DNA of 64,000 nt, from positions 434,001 to 498,000 of the forward strand of contig NZ_CP108513.1 in NCBI RefSeq assembly GCF_035989285.1, in the 5' to 3' direction. The stretch's first letter is position 1; each line of letters begins with the position of its first letter. The stretch is from Streptomyces sp. NBC_01235 (GTDB lineage: Bacteria > Actinomycetota > Actinomycetes > Streptomycetales > Streptomycetaceae). Of this stretch, positions 40,223 to 48,613 are shown one piece after another. A model generated the notes under the pieces. It worked only from the letters and a program-made list of their open reading frames with translations. It was not told where the DNA came from and searched no databases. A program made the translations under genes and the position numbers.

Positions 40223-40590
40223 GCCGGTGTCGTGCCGCGCGGGGTCAGCCGGCGGTAGTGGTCGCCGACGGCGGCGAGATACGCCGGGTCCGTCGTCTCG
40301 CTGTCGGTGCGGAAGCGGGGTGCTTCCTTGACGTCCTCCCCGGTACAGGCCAGTGAGACCTTGCGGTCCGCGTGGTCGACGCGTGCCACGACGCCCACCG
40401 GGACGACGGCGCTCCTGCCGAACAGCCAGACGCCCGTGTCGACGACCAGGTGCCGCAGGCCGTGCGGGCCGGCCTCGCGTTCCACGTGTCCGAGGGTGCC
40501 GTCGGCCGTCACGACGGCGTAGCCGGTCGGGTCATGCCCCTCGACATGACCGCTGCCCGGCGCGTACGCCCAGATTCCGTCGATGGTCAC
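40219..40590 (-). CDS. PRC-barrel domain protein
   Basis: 123 residues. GIWAYAPGSGHVEGHDPTGYAVVTADGTLGHVEREAG and FGRSAVVPVGVVARVDHADRKV form the beta-barrel core seen in stress-related PRC-barrel proteins. Cytosolic. GTG 40590 has AAGGGAG upstream. A SigB-like promoter motif lies about 32 bases upstream of the start, facing this gene, so it is a probable SigB-type regulon member leading a two-gene operon with an anti-sigma-like ATPase. Confidence 0.82.
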   Translation of the reverse strand: MTIDGIWAYAPGSGHVEGHDPTGYAVVTADGTLGHVEREAGPHGLRHLVVDTGVWLFGRSAVVPVGVVARVDHADRKVSLACTGEDVKEAPRFRTDSETTDPAYLAAVGDHYRRLTPRGTTPA

Positions 40591-40621
40591 GCTGCTCCCT
40601 TCTCGCGCCCCCTTGCACCAA

Positions 40622-40646
40622 CTACCCTGCGGCGGCAACCGCATTC
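40622..40646 (-). promoter_or_regulatory. SigB-type promoter-like motif for the PRC-barrel operon
   Basis: On the minus strand GAAT, 15 bases, GGGTAG (plus coordinates 40646-40643 and 40627-40622). Published Streptomyces SigB consensus is GNNT-N14-16-GGGTAC/T; only the last base differs. Confidence 0.55.
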
Positions 40647-40788
40647 GGGACGTGTCGGTCCGTTCCGTACCGAAAGCGCGGCCTGGGCGTCCATGTGAGA
40701 AGTCCGTGGGGAACACCCCCGCATGAGACACGGATGCCTGGGCAGACGGACTGCGTCATCGACCGGCTCGACGAACGGAGTGAGCGGC

Positions 40789-41670
40789 ATGGATGCCGTG
40801 ACGGCACAGGCAACGACGGCCACGGCAACGCAGGCGGGCACCGAGGACCCGCGCGGAGGGGTTCCGCTCATCGACGCACCCACCGAGGTGAGCCCGAAGG
40901 ACGCGCGGGAGCTCTCGCGCCGCTTCTTCGACCGGCTGGCCGTCGTGGAGGAGGGCACACACGAGTACCAGTACGTACGCAACACCCTGATCGAGATGAA
41001 CCTGTCGCTCGTGCGGTACGCGGCCTCGCGCTTCCGCGGCCGGGGCGACTCGATGGAGGACATCGTCCAGGTCGGCACGATCGGACTGATCAAGGCCATC
41101 GACCGGTTCGAGCTGTCCCGCGAGGTCGAGTTCACCTCGTTCGCCGTGCCGTACATCGTCGGCGAGATCAAGCGTTTCTTCCGGGACACCAGCTGGGCGG
41201 TGCACGTGCCGCGCCGGCTTCAGGAGGCGCGGGTCGAACTGGCCCGTGCGACCGAGGAGTTGCAGACGCGGCTGGGCCGGATGCCCACGACGCGTGAGTT
41301 GTCGCAGCTGATGTCGCTGTCGGAGGAGGAGGTCATCGAGGCGCGCAAGGCGTCCAACTGCTACACCTCCGCCTCCCTCGACGCGGCGCTCACCTCCGAC
41401 GGCGGCGCGGACGGCGAGTCGGTGCTGGCCGACTTCATCGGAGCGGAGGAGCCCGCGCTGGAACTGGTGGAAAACTTCCACTCGTTGGCGCCGCTCATCG
41501 CCGAACTCGACGACAGGGAGCGGCAGATCATCCATCTACGGTTCGTCGAGGAGCGCACGCAGGCGGAGATCGGCCATGAGCTCGGCATCTCCCAGATGCA
41601 TGTGTCACGCCTGATCAGCCGCATGGTGCAGCGGCTGCGAACCGGTCTGCTGGGGTCCGAGTTCGCCTGA
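40789..41670 (+). CDS. RNA polymerase sigma factor, SigB/SigF/SigG subfamily
   Basis: 293 residues. Region 2: [31 protein letters not shown] and [19 protein letters not shown]; region 3: [20 protein letters not shown]; region 4: [37 protein letters not shown]. General-stress type factor expected to be controlled by RsbW-like ATPases, of which two lie just upstream and an RsbT-like one downstream. ATG 40789 fits domain length. It is the sigma factor nearest the stressosome operon and therefore its most likely output. Confidence 0.94.
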   Translation: MDAVTAQATTATATQAGTEDPRGGVPLIDAPTEVSPKDARELSRRFFDRLAVVEEGTHEYQYVRNTLIEMNLSLVRYAASRFRGRGDSMEDIVQVGTIGLIKAIDRFELSREVEFTSFAVPYIVGEIKRFFRDTSWAVHVPRRLQEARVELARATEELQTRLGRMPTTRELSQLMSLSEEEVIEARKASNCYTSASLDAALTSDGGADGESVLADFIGAEEPALELVENFHSLAPLIAELDDRERQIIHLRFVEERTQAEIGHELGISQMHVSRLISRMVQRLRTGLLGSEFA

Positions 41671-41688
41671 CCCCCAAGGGCACCTGAC

Positions 41689-42670
41689 CACAGGGGCCCG
41701 GGCAACGCGACCGAGTCCCTGGACACGGTTCCCGGCGACCACGAGCTCAGGCAGCTCCTGGCCGGCCTGACGGCCGTACGGGACGGGGACTTCGGGACCC
41801 GGCTGCCCACCGAAGGCGACGGCCTGATGGGCGACATCGCCACCGTGTTCAACGGGATGGTCGACCAGTTGTCCGTCTTCACCGAGGTCACCCGGGTGGC
41901 CCGGGAGGTGGGCACCGAGGGCACTCCGGGTGGCCAGGCGGAGGTGCCCGGGGTGTGGCGCGATCTCACCGATTCGGTCAACTTCATGGATCGGCCTTTT
42001 GGAGCAGCAGCTTCAGACCGTCTTCGGCGCCTTCCGGCAGGCGGACGGCACATCAGCCGCAAGTACGGCGGCACGGGCCTGGGGTTGTCCATCACCCGGG
42101 AGATCGCGCATCTGCTCGGCGGCGCCGTCACCGTGGACAGCACACCCGGCCGGGGCAGCACGTTCCCGCTCTACCTGCCGGTCGCGCGGCGGGGCTTCCA
42201 GGAGTTCGTCCACGGCGGACGGCCAGTGGAGCGCACCCTCGGCGGGGCGCCCTCGGCGACCCCCGTCGACTCCCCCGGCCTTCCCGCGGCCACCGGTGCG
42301 GCTGGGCGGCGGCCGCACCGGCTGCTGGTGGTGGAGGAGCGGCCCCGCGGCCTGCTGACCCTGGTCGCCGAGAGCGTCGTCGCGGACATGGCGCGCGGCC
42401 GGGAGGACGGCACGTCGGCGGCCCCGGTCGACAGCGTCACCGCCGTCGGGGCGCACGAGGCCGCGGGCGCGTCGGCCGCCGAGCCCTGCCACTGCGTCGT
42501 CCTGGAACTGGGCATGCCCGACGCGGAGGCCTCCCGCTTCCTCGAGGCTCTGCACGACGACTCCGCGCTGACGGGCGTGCCGGTGCTCGTGCACAGCGGG
42601 CACCACGCGGACCTCGCCCAGGAGGAGAGCCTGCAGTCCCGTGCGGCGGGCACGTCCCCAGCCGAGGAGT
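41689..42670 (+). pseudogene. HAMP-repeat hybrid histidine kinase, heavily deleted and frameshifted
   Basis: Remains of a large HAMP-repeat hybrid sensor kinase. The first HAMP unit ([20 protein letters not shown]...[15 protein letters not shown]) has no start codon and stops being recognisable at about 41990. Next comes the kinase-associated tail [18 protein letters not shown] in frame 2, then a one-base deletion near 42050, then HATPase G2 [38 protein letters not shown] in frame 1. A receiver-like domain follows (RLLVVEE...[16 protein letters not shown]) with Glu where the phosphoacceptor Asp should be. Over 1000 residues have been lost compared with intact relatives, as I recall them. Nonfunctional. 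Confidence 0.82.
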
Positions 42671-42679
42671 CCGCACACC

Positions 42680-43081
42680 GTGACCATTCCCGCACAGCCG
42701 AACGAGCCCGGCGACGCCCCGGACCTGGCCGCCCGGACCGCGTCCGCCGCGGCGCCGACCGCCACGACGGCAGGCCCCCTCCCCACGACGAGGAAGGTAC
42801 CCGCGCCGCTGCCCCTGCTGAAGGGGATGCCGCTGGGGGCCGTACCGGAGACGGTGTACGAGGAGGACGAGGTCCGGCTCGCGGCCGACGACACGCTGCT
42901 GATGTACACCGACGGCCTGATCGAACGGCGCCACCGCTCCGTGGGGGAGTCGTTGACCCAGTTGCTGGTGCAGGCCCGCACGGTGCCGCCGAGTCTGGAT
43001 CAGCAGCTGGACCGTCTGCTCACCCACAGCAGGTCCGACACGGACGACGACACCTGCATCGTGGGCATCCGCCTCCACTAG
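42680..43081 (+). pseudogene. SpoIIE/PP2C phosphatase remnant
   Basis: 133-residue frame from GTG 42680 (GAGGAG upstream) that joins a short polar N-terminus to the C-terminal third of a SpoIIE phosphatase: [36 protein letters not shown] and the terminal [13 protein letters not shown]. The metal-binding GGDWYD and GDVxGHG motifs are missing, so it cannot be catalytic. The kept ends indicate an internal deletion rather than a truncation. Follows the kinase remnant directly. Confidence 0.75.
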
Positions 43082-43113
43082 GTCGCTCGGGTCGCTCTGC
43101 GTACATCGTCCGT

Positions 43114-43138
43114 GCATGGCGGAGAGGTTCGGGGGTAT
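43114..43138 (+). promoter_or_regulatory. SigB-type promoter-like motif upstream of the STAS gene
   Basis: GCAT (43114-43117), 15 bases, GGGTAT (43133-43138): a full match to the Streptomyces SigB consensus GNNT-N14-16-GGGTAC/T. It lies 163 bases before the anti-anti-sigma gene, giving a long leader. Confidence 0.65.
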
Positions 43139-43301
43139 TCGCCTGTGCGCGACGCCCGGCCGAGGATTCGCAGGTGGAAGGGGCACGACACACATGGGGA
43201 CCGATCTCGTGCTGCTCCCGACCGTCCTCGTCCACCGGCACGGCGCATCGAAGTCGCCCACCAGGGTAGACGCCCCCGACCGTCAGCTTTCGGAGGTACT
43301 C

Positions 43302-43688
43302 GTGTCCATCGCCCAGAACCCCCTGTCCGTCGAGGTCTCCCTGCCTCGCGAGGACGTCGCCCTGGTCACGGTCGAGGGCCATCTGGACCTCGACACAGCG
43401 ACCGAGTTCCAGGCTCATCTGGCCAACCAGCTGCACCACGGCCGACGGCACTTCCTCATCGACCTCTCGGCGGTCCCGTTCATGGACTCGTCCGGCATGA
43501 ACATCATTCTGCGGGTCTACCAGGAGGCCCGGGATCTGCCGGGCAGCGTGCACGTGATCGATCCGACGCCGGCCGTGCGCCGCGTCCTGGATCTGACGGG
43601 GGTCAGCCTCACGGTGCCCATATCCGAGAAGGTCGAGGAGGCTCTGGACCTCATCGACCAGCAGCAGCCGGAGGCCCCGCGGGGCTGA
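43302..43688 (+). CDS. Anti-sigma factor antagonist (RsbV/SpoIIAA-type STAS protein)
   Basis: 128 residues, one STAS domain: VALVTVEGHLDLDTATEFQAHLAN and FLIDLSAVPFMDSSGMNIILRV, with Ser63 in DSSG the expected phosphorylation site. In the unphosphorylated state it should bind an RsbW-like ATPase and free a SigB-type sigma factor; SpoIIE/RsbU phosphatases reactivate it. GTG 43302 follows CGGAGG. Its promoter-like motif suggests positive feedback by a SigB-type factor. Confidence 0.92.
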   Translation: MSIAQNPLSVEVSLPREDVALVTVEGHLDLDTATEFQAHLANQLHHGRRHFLIDLSAVPFMDSSGMNIILRVYQEARDLPGSVHVIDPTPAVRRVLDLTGVSLTVPISEKVEEALDLIDQQQPEAPRG

Positions 43689-43748
43689 CCGTCGGTCGTC
43701 GACCGTCCGTAAGCAAACGCGCAGACGGGGCCGACCGCCGTTCAATAC

Positions 43749-43762
43749 TTGTCATTTGACAA
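43749..43762. promoter_or_regulatory. Orphan inverted repeat TTGTCA-tt-TGACAA
   Basis: Perfect 6-bp arms in a promoter-like AT-richer patch between the STAS gene and the convergent MarR gene. There is no recognisable gene on the plus strand after it. The bottom strand reads ATGACAAGT, a 9-mer also found just upstream of the MarR gene at 50351-50845. Possibly left behind from a deleted MarR target gene. Confidence 0.45.
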
Positions 43763-43854
43763 CTGTGTACGTAAGGCAACAGAGTGAGCGGGACAGTCAT
43801 GCGGGAGGGATCACGGATGTGCCTGTGGGCGAACCCGGTCACCCGGGAACACCG

Positions 43855-44328
43855 TCAGGCGGTACGGGCGTCAGAGGCGTCGGAGTCGTGGATCTGCTCG
43901 GCCGCGGCCGAGCAGAACGCCTCCAGCCCCGTCAGCAGCGCGGAGCGGTGCGCGGCGGGCATCTGCTCCAGTACGCCCTCCAACTCGGCCTCGCGGCGCG
44001 ACCTGAGGTCGGCGAGGAAGGCACTCCCGCGGCGGCTCAGGAAGAGCTCCACCTCCCGGCGGCTCTCGGCCGCGATCCTGCGCTCGACGAAGCCGACGGC
44101 CTGGAGACGGTCGCACAGGCGGCTGGTGGACGGCGGTGTGGACCCGAGGGAGTCGGCGAGCGTGCGCAGGTTGATGCCTTGGTGGTGCTCCAGGATGAAC
44201 AGCACGCGCAACTGGGAGGCGGAGACCGGTGCCGTCGAGGCGCGGCCCCAGAGGACTTCCAACAGCTCTGCCGCCTCTGAGGTCACACGCGCCACCTGGA
44301 GGGGCTGCGGACGCGAGGAGGGGGACAT
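43855..44328 (-). CDS. MarR-family transcriptional regulator flanking the stressosome operon (left)
   Basis: 157 residues from ATG 44328 (GTG 44337 also possible). Winged helix: INLRTLADSLGSTPPSTSRLCDRLQAVGFVERRIAAESRREVELFLS. Paralogue of the MarR protein encoded at 50351-50845, sharing TxSRLCDRLxAxGxxER and RREVxL. Divergent from the SpoIIE-like phosphatase gene at 44425, so it may control the stress operon. No strong ribosome-binding site. Confidence 0.88.
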   Translation of the reverse strand: MSPSSRPQPLQVARVTSEAAELLEVLWGRASTAPVSASQLRVLFILEHHQGINLRTLADSLGSTPPSTSRLCDRLQAVGFVERRIAAESRREVELFLSRRGSAFLADLRSRREAELEGVLEQMPAAHRSALLTGLEAFCSAAAEQIHDSDASDARTA

Positions 44329-44384
44329 CACGGTCACACTCTCGCAGGCTTCTCGACGGCTGTCAGCCCGCCCCCGCCGCCCGG

Positions 44385-44408
44385 GACGTCACGGGCACGA
44401 CGTCACGG
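44385..44408. repeat. Direct repeat GACGTCACGG x2 in the divergent promoter region
   Basis: GACGTCACGG at 44385-44394 and again at 44399-44408 (14-base period), each containing the palindrome GACGTC. Located between the MarR gene and the phosphatase start at 44425; a possible regulator site. Confidence 0.45.
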
Positions 44409-44424
44409 CGTCCGGGGGGACGAG

Positions 44425-45645
44425 GTGACCGGCAGCGTGAACAGACTCGTCGCCGCGGGGCGCGCCCTGCGCTCCGCGGCTCCGCACCGGCAGCTGGACG
44501 CCCTGCGCCAGGTGCTGCACACGCACTACGCGACAGAGGCCGTCGAACTCCGTCTGGCCGACTACGGGCTGACGGTCCTGCTGCCCGTGCCGGCCCCACC
44601 GAACGGCCCGGAGCCGGCGCCCGTACAGGGCAGCGCGCCCGGGCGCGCGTTCGGCTCGCAGCAGCCGTACGTCGAGGAGCTGGACGCCGGCCGGACGCGC
44701 GTGCACCTGCCCGTGACCGTGCGCGGCGACCGGCTGGGCGTGCTGTCCCTGGCGCTGCCCGGGGTGACGCCCGGGTTCCTCACCGAACTCACCGAGCTGG
44801 CGGAGCTCCTGGGGCACGAGGTGGTGGTCGCCGGCCGCGACACCGACCTGTATGTGCGAGCCCGCCGCAAGGACCGGCTGACGCTGGCGGCGGAGATGCA
44901 GTGGCAGCTGCTCCCGGCCCGCTCCTGCGCCCGCGACGAGTACGCGCTGGGTGCGCAACTGGAGCCCGCCTACGCCATCTTCGGCGACAACTTCGACTGG
45001 GCGGCGTCCGCCGACCATCTGATGGTCTACGTCACCAACGGGATGGGTGAGGGCATCGAGGCCTCCCTGCTGACCAGCCTCGGCATCAACGCGCTGCGCA
45101 ACGCGCGCCGCGCCGACATCCCGATCGCTGACCAGGCCGCCCTGGCCGACCAGGCGATCCACGCCCACTACCGGGGCGCGGCGCATCTGTCGGTCCTGCT
45201 GGTGGACATCGAGCTGTCGACGGGGCGGATGCGGGTCGTCGACGCGGGCTCGCCGCAGATGCTGCTGCTGCGCGACCGGGTCCTGTCCCTCGTGGACCTG
45301 GACGCGCAGCTGCCGCTGGGCATGTTCGAGGAAACCGACTACGTCGCCCAGGAGTTCACCCTGCTGCCCGGCGACCGCCTGCTCTTCGTCAGCGACGGTG
45401 TCCACGCTGTCGCGGCGCCGGGTGGCGAGACGTACGGCGAGCGCGCCCTGGCACGGGCGATCGGCAACGCGGCCCTGCTGCCGGCGGCGGACGTCCCGGC
45501 CGCGGTGCTGCGCGAGCTGACCGGGTACCGGGGAAGTCCCGAGCCGGACGACGACGCGCTGGTCGTGTGTCTCGACTGGTTCGGGAAACAGCCCGTGCGA
45601 TCCGGGGACCGGCCCGCGCGGACGGGGAAGTCGCCCGTGTCGTAG
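44425..45645 (+). CDS. SpoIIE/RsbU-like phosphatase with altered active-site motifs
   Basis: 406 residues. N-terminal helical/GAF-like sensor part (to about residue 150), then a PP2C fold (MQWQLLPARSCARDEYALGAQLEPAYAIFGDNFDW...). The usual GGDWYD is FGDNFDW and the metal-binding DGMGHG reads NGMGEG, with Asn in place of the catalytic Asp. The distal Asp cluster DDDALVV is kept. So activity may be reduced or lost, or metal use may differ. GTG 44425. It precedes rsbR by 115 bases on the same strand and probably belongs to the stress module. Confidence 0.85.
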   Translation: MTGSVNRLVAAGRALRSAAPHRQLDALRQVLHTHYATEAVELRLADYGLTVLLPVPAPPNGPEPAPVQGSAPGRAFGSQQPYVEELDAGRTRVHLPVTVRGDRLGVLSLALPGVTPGFLTELTELAELLGHEVVVAGRDTDLYVRARRKDRLTLAAEMQWQLLPARSCARDEYALGAQLEPAYAIFGDNFDWAASADHLMVYVTNGMGEGIEASLLTSLGINALRNARRADIPIADQAALADQAIHAHYRGAAHLSVLLVDIELSTGRMRVVDAGSPQMLLLRDRVLSLVDLDAQLPLGMFEETDYVAQEFTLLPGDRLLFVSDGVHAVAAPGGETYGERALARAIGNAALLPAADVPAAVLRELTGYRGSPEPDDDALVVCLDWFGKQPVRSGDRPARTGKSPVS

Positions 45646-45760
45646 CCCGGTTCCCGTTGATCAGAGTTGTCGCCCGGCGAGGGGCACAGCGCTGCCCCGC
45701 CGCCTCCGGCGGGCTCGCGGCGGCGACAGACAAGCAGACCAGGACTGAGGAGTTGACCAG

Positions 45761-46660
45761 GTGCCGGACCACGAAACGGCCGCACAGTACGGAACACCGG
45801 CGAGCGACGTCGGGAAGTTCCTGCACCGCCGCCGTGAGCAGATCGCCCAACGCTGGGCCGACGAACCCCTGTTCCGCACGGTGTTCACCGTTTCCCGGGA
45901 CGAGGCGGTGGAGGCCGGGCGGGTCGTTGTCGACGCCCTCGCCCAAGTGGCCGACGCCGGCCGGGTGGAGGACACCGACGGGGCCGGATTCACCGTGGTG
46001 CGCGAACAGTTGGCCAGGATGGCGGCCTCCCGCGCCCGCTACGGGCTGACCTCCGCCGAGGTCTCCAGCGAGGTGGACGGCCTGCGAGCGCCCGCGGTGA
46101 ACCTTCTGGTCGCAGATCTGCCGGACGCACCGCCCGAGCACCTCAGGGATTGCGCCACGACCCTGACCGTGCTGATGGGAACCCTGCGACTGGTGGTCAT
46201 GGAGACCTCGCTGAGCGAGGGCCAGGCCCTCATCGACCGGCAGCAGCTGGAGCTGCTGGAGGCCACCACGCCGGTCATCAGGCTCTGGGACGGCATCGTC
46301 GCCGTCCCGCTCATCGGCACGCTGGACAGCGCCCGCAGCCAGGTCGTGATGGAGACGCTGCTGAACGCGGTCGTCGACCAGCAGGCCCGCTTCGCGATCC
46401 TCGACATCACCGGGGTGCCCACGGTCGACTCCCTGGTCGCGCAGCATCTGATGAAGACCGTCGCCGCCGTCCGGCTGATGGGCGCGGAGTGCGTCGTCTC
46501 GGGCATCCGGCCCGCCATCGCGCAGACGATGGTGCACCTCGGCCTGGACCTGGGCACCGTGCTCACCCGGTCGAGCCTCGCCGACGCCCTGGCCTACGCC
46601 CTGCACCGGCTGGGCGCCGACATCGTGCAGGCGACGCCCGGCGGTGCGGGTCCACGGTGA
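45761..46660 (+). CDS. rsbR: RsbR-type stressosome sensor protein
   Basis: 299 residues. The N-terminal domain (residues about 10-140) resembles the RsbRD-type N-terminal region (FLHRRREQIAQRWADEPLFRTVF), and the C-terminal STAS domain carries DITGVPTVDSLVAQHLMKTV and SGIRPAIAQTMVHLGLDL. Expected RsbT phosphosites are Ser224 (Thr in B. subtilis RsbRA) and Thr256. RsbR and RsbS build the stressosome core that holds RsbT until stress. GTG 45761 after GAGGAG. The stop overlaps rsbS by four bases. Confidence 0.92.
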   Translation: MPDHETAAQYGTPASDVGKFLHRRREQIAQRWADEPLFRTVFTVSRDEAVEAGRVVVDALAQVADAGRVEDTDGAGFTVVREQLARMAASRARYGLTSAEVSSEVDGLRAPAVNLLVADLPDAPPEHLRDCATTLTVLMGTLRLVVMETSLSEGQALIDRQQLELLEATTPVIRLWDGIVAVPLIGTLDSARSQVVMETLLNAVVDQQARFAILDITGVPTVDSLVAQHLMKTVAAVRLMGAECVVSGIRPAIAQTMVHLGLDLGTVLTRSSLADALAYALHRLGADIVQATPGGAGPR

Positions 46661-47061
46661 ACGACGACCTCTTCCGCGCGGGCACGGCACCCGTGCCGGT
46701 GCTCCGGCTCGGCGACGTCCTGCTGATCACCCTGCAGGGCGACCTGCACGACGGTACGGCGGAGCAGCTCCAGCAGGATGTCGTCGAAGCGATCGACCGC
46801 AGCCGGGTGACCGGCGTGGTCATCGACATCTCCGGAGTGGAGATGGTCGACTCCTTCCTCGGCCGGGTCCTCGCCGAGATCGCGGCGAACGCCCGGCTGC
46901 TGGCCGCACGCACCGTGGTGGCCGGTATGCGGCCGGCGGTCGCGATCACCCTGGTGGAACTGGGACTGACGCTGCCGGGGCTGTGGACCGCGCTGAGCAC
47001 CGAGGCGGCGCTGGAGCTGCTCGCGACGGCCCCGGGCGATCCCCACCGAGGGCCGCGGTGA
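46657..47061 (+). CDS. rsbS: RsbS-type stressosome scaffold/antagonist
   Basis: 134 residues, a single STAS domain: VLLITLQGDLHDGTAEQLQQDVVEAI and VVIDISGVEMVDSFLGRVLAEI. Ser66 in VDSF corresponds to the RsbT-phosphorylated serine of B. subtilis RsbS. Overlaps rsbR (GTGA) and rsbT (GTGA) by four bases each, so stoichiometry is set by coupled translation. Confidence 0.94.
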   Translation: MNDDLFRAGTAPVPVLRLGDVLLITLQGDLHDGTAEQLQQDVVEAIDRSRVTGVVIDISGVEMVDSFLGRVLAEIAANARLLAARTVVAGMRPAVAITLVELGLTLPGLWTALSTEAALELLATAPGDPHRGPR

Positions 47062-47504
47062 GCGGGACGGCCGCGGGCGTCGAGGCCCGCCTGCCGATCC
47101 GCTCGGACCTGGACCTGGTGTGGGTGCGGCAGCATGTGCGCCAGGCGGCCGCCGCACTCGGTTTCGGCCTCGTGGAGCAGACCAAGCTGGTCACGGCCGC
47201 CAGCGAACTGGCCCGTAACACCCTGGTGTACGGCGGTGGCGGCGAGATGGAGGCGGAGCGCGTGTCCGAGGGGCGGTCGGCGCAGGGGCTGCGGCTGACG
47301 TTCAGGGACCGGGGACCGGGCATCGCCGACCTGGAGCAGGCGCTGCGCGACGGCTACACCTCCGGCGACGGGCTGGGGATGGGCCTGGGCGGAGCGCGTC
47401 GTCTGGTACACGAGTTCGCCATCGACAGCACGCCCGGGGCGGGCACCACGGTCACGGTGACCTCCTGGTCGGCCCGCCCGCCCCGGCAGCGTGAGGAGGC
47501 CTGA
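47058..47504 (+). CDS. rsbT: RsbT-type switch kinase
   Basis: 148 residues. HATPase_c kinase: N-box VTAASELARNTLVYGGGGEM, G1 FRDRGPGIADLEQALRDGYTSGDGLGMGLGGARRLVHEFAID. The long DLEQALRDGYTSG insert is diagnostic for RsbT. On stress it phosphorylates RsbR/RsbS, leaves the stressosome and activates RsbU. Its stop overlaps the next ATG by one base (TGATG). Confidence 0.95.
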   Translation: MSGTAAGVEARLPIRSDLDLVWVRQHVRQAAAALGFGLVEQTKLVTAASELARNTLVYGGGGEMEAERVSEGRSAQGLRLTFRDRGPGIADLEQALRDGYTSGDGLGMGLGGARRLVHEFAIDSTPGAGTTVTVTSWSARPPRQREEA

Positions 47505-48613
47505 TGACGCGCGTGTGGGACGTCCCGGTGCACGACTCGACGCGGGTGCGCGACGCGCGGGTGGCCGCGGAGGGTGCGGCGGCGCTGGCGGGCCTCGACC
47601 GGTCGCGCACCGCCGACGCCGCGCTCGTGGCGACCGAGCTGGCGACGAACCTGCTCAAGCACGCGCGCGGCGGACAGCTTCTCGTGGAGGCGGTCCCCCT
47701 GCCGAGCGGGTGGGCGGGGAGCGTCGTCGTGCAGATCGCCGCCGTCGACCACGGGCCGGGTATGTGCGACGTCCCGGCCGCCCTGGGCGACGGGTTCTCC
47801 ACGGCGGGCTCGCTGGGCGCCGGTCTGGGCACCTGCCGGCGGCTGGCCGACGACTTCGACCTGCACAGCGTCCCGGGCCGCGGGACGGTCGCGCTGGCCC
47901 GGATCGGCGGCGCGGCCAGGACCCGCGGCCGCCGAGAGCCGGCTCCCGCGCGGGACGACACCCCCACGCCGAGCGACGACGCCTCCTGTCCCCCCGCCCC
48001 TGTCTCCGCTCGGGTCGGTGGCGTCAACATCCCCTTCAGGGGGGCCGAGTGCTCCGGGGACGCCTGGACCTGCGTCCGCGACGGCGACCTGCTCACGCTG
48101 ATGCTGGCCGACGGGCTGGGGCACGGACCCGAGGCGGCCCGTGCCTCGACGGCGGCGGTGGACGAAGTACGGCGCGCCGCCCACCTCCCGCCGGCCGAGC
48201 TGCTGCGCCGTCTCGACGGCGCGCTGCGCCGTACGCGGGGCGCCGCGATCGCGGTGGCCCAGCTCGACGAACGGGCCGCGCGGCTGCGGTTCGCCGGCAT
48301 CGGCAACGTGGGGGCGCGGCTGCGCGAGGGCGACTCCTGGCGCCACCTGGTGTCCCGGCCCGGCATAGTCGGCGTGCACCGGCCCGCGAGCCTGCCCGAG
48401 ACCGAGGCGGTCTGGGCCGCGGACCGCCTCCTCGTCCTGCACAGCGACGGGCTGCCCAGCCGCTGGGCACCGCCGGCCGGCCCCCGCCTGCTCCGCGCCG
48501 ACCCCGCGGTCACCGCCGCCGTGACGGTGCGAGACGCCGGCAGCTCCGCCCGCCCGGTGCGTGACGACACCGCCGTGGCCGTCCTGTCCCCGACCCCGCC
48601 GGACCGCCCATGA
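47504..48613 (+). CDS. ATPase-RsbX fusion: RsbT/RsbW-like HATPase plus SpoIIE-type phosphatase
   Basis: 369 residues. Residues 1-140 are a second HATPase_c domain (LVATELATNLLKHARGG; DHGPGMCDVPAALGDGFSTAGSLGAGLGTCRRLADDFDL). After a Pro-rich linker (about 145-170) comes an RsbX-like PP2C (VNIPFRGAECSGDAWTC...LMLADGLGHGPEA, terminal DDTAVAVL). RsbX dephosphorylates RsbR and RsbS to reset the stressosome. Fusion to an RsbT-like kinase puts opposing activities in one chain. It overlaps both neighbours. Confidence 0.92.
   Translation: MTRVWDVPVHDSTRVRDARVAAEGAAALAGLDRSRTADAALVATELATNLLKHARGGQLLVEAVPLPSGWAGSVVVQIAAVDHGPGMCDVPAALGDGFSTAGSLGAGLGTCRRLADDFDLHSVPGRGTVALARIGGAARTRGRREPAPARDDTPTPSDDASCPPAPVSARVGGVNIPFRGAECSGDAWTCVRDGDLLTLMLADGLGHGPEAARASTAAVDEVRRAAHLPPAELLRRLDGALRRTRGAAIAVAQLDERAARLRFAGIGNVGARLREGDSWRHLVSRPGIVGVHRPASLPETEAVWAADRLLVLHSDGLPSRWAPPAGPRLLRADPAVTAAVTVRDAGSSARPVRDDTAVAVLSPTPPDRP

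Noticed and set aside
43784..44428. Plus-strand frame starting after the TTGTCA-tt-TGACAA repeat
   Set aside because: It is the antisense of the MarR gene beyond the first 25 codons and shows no family features.
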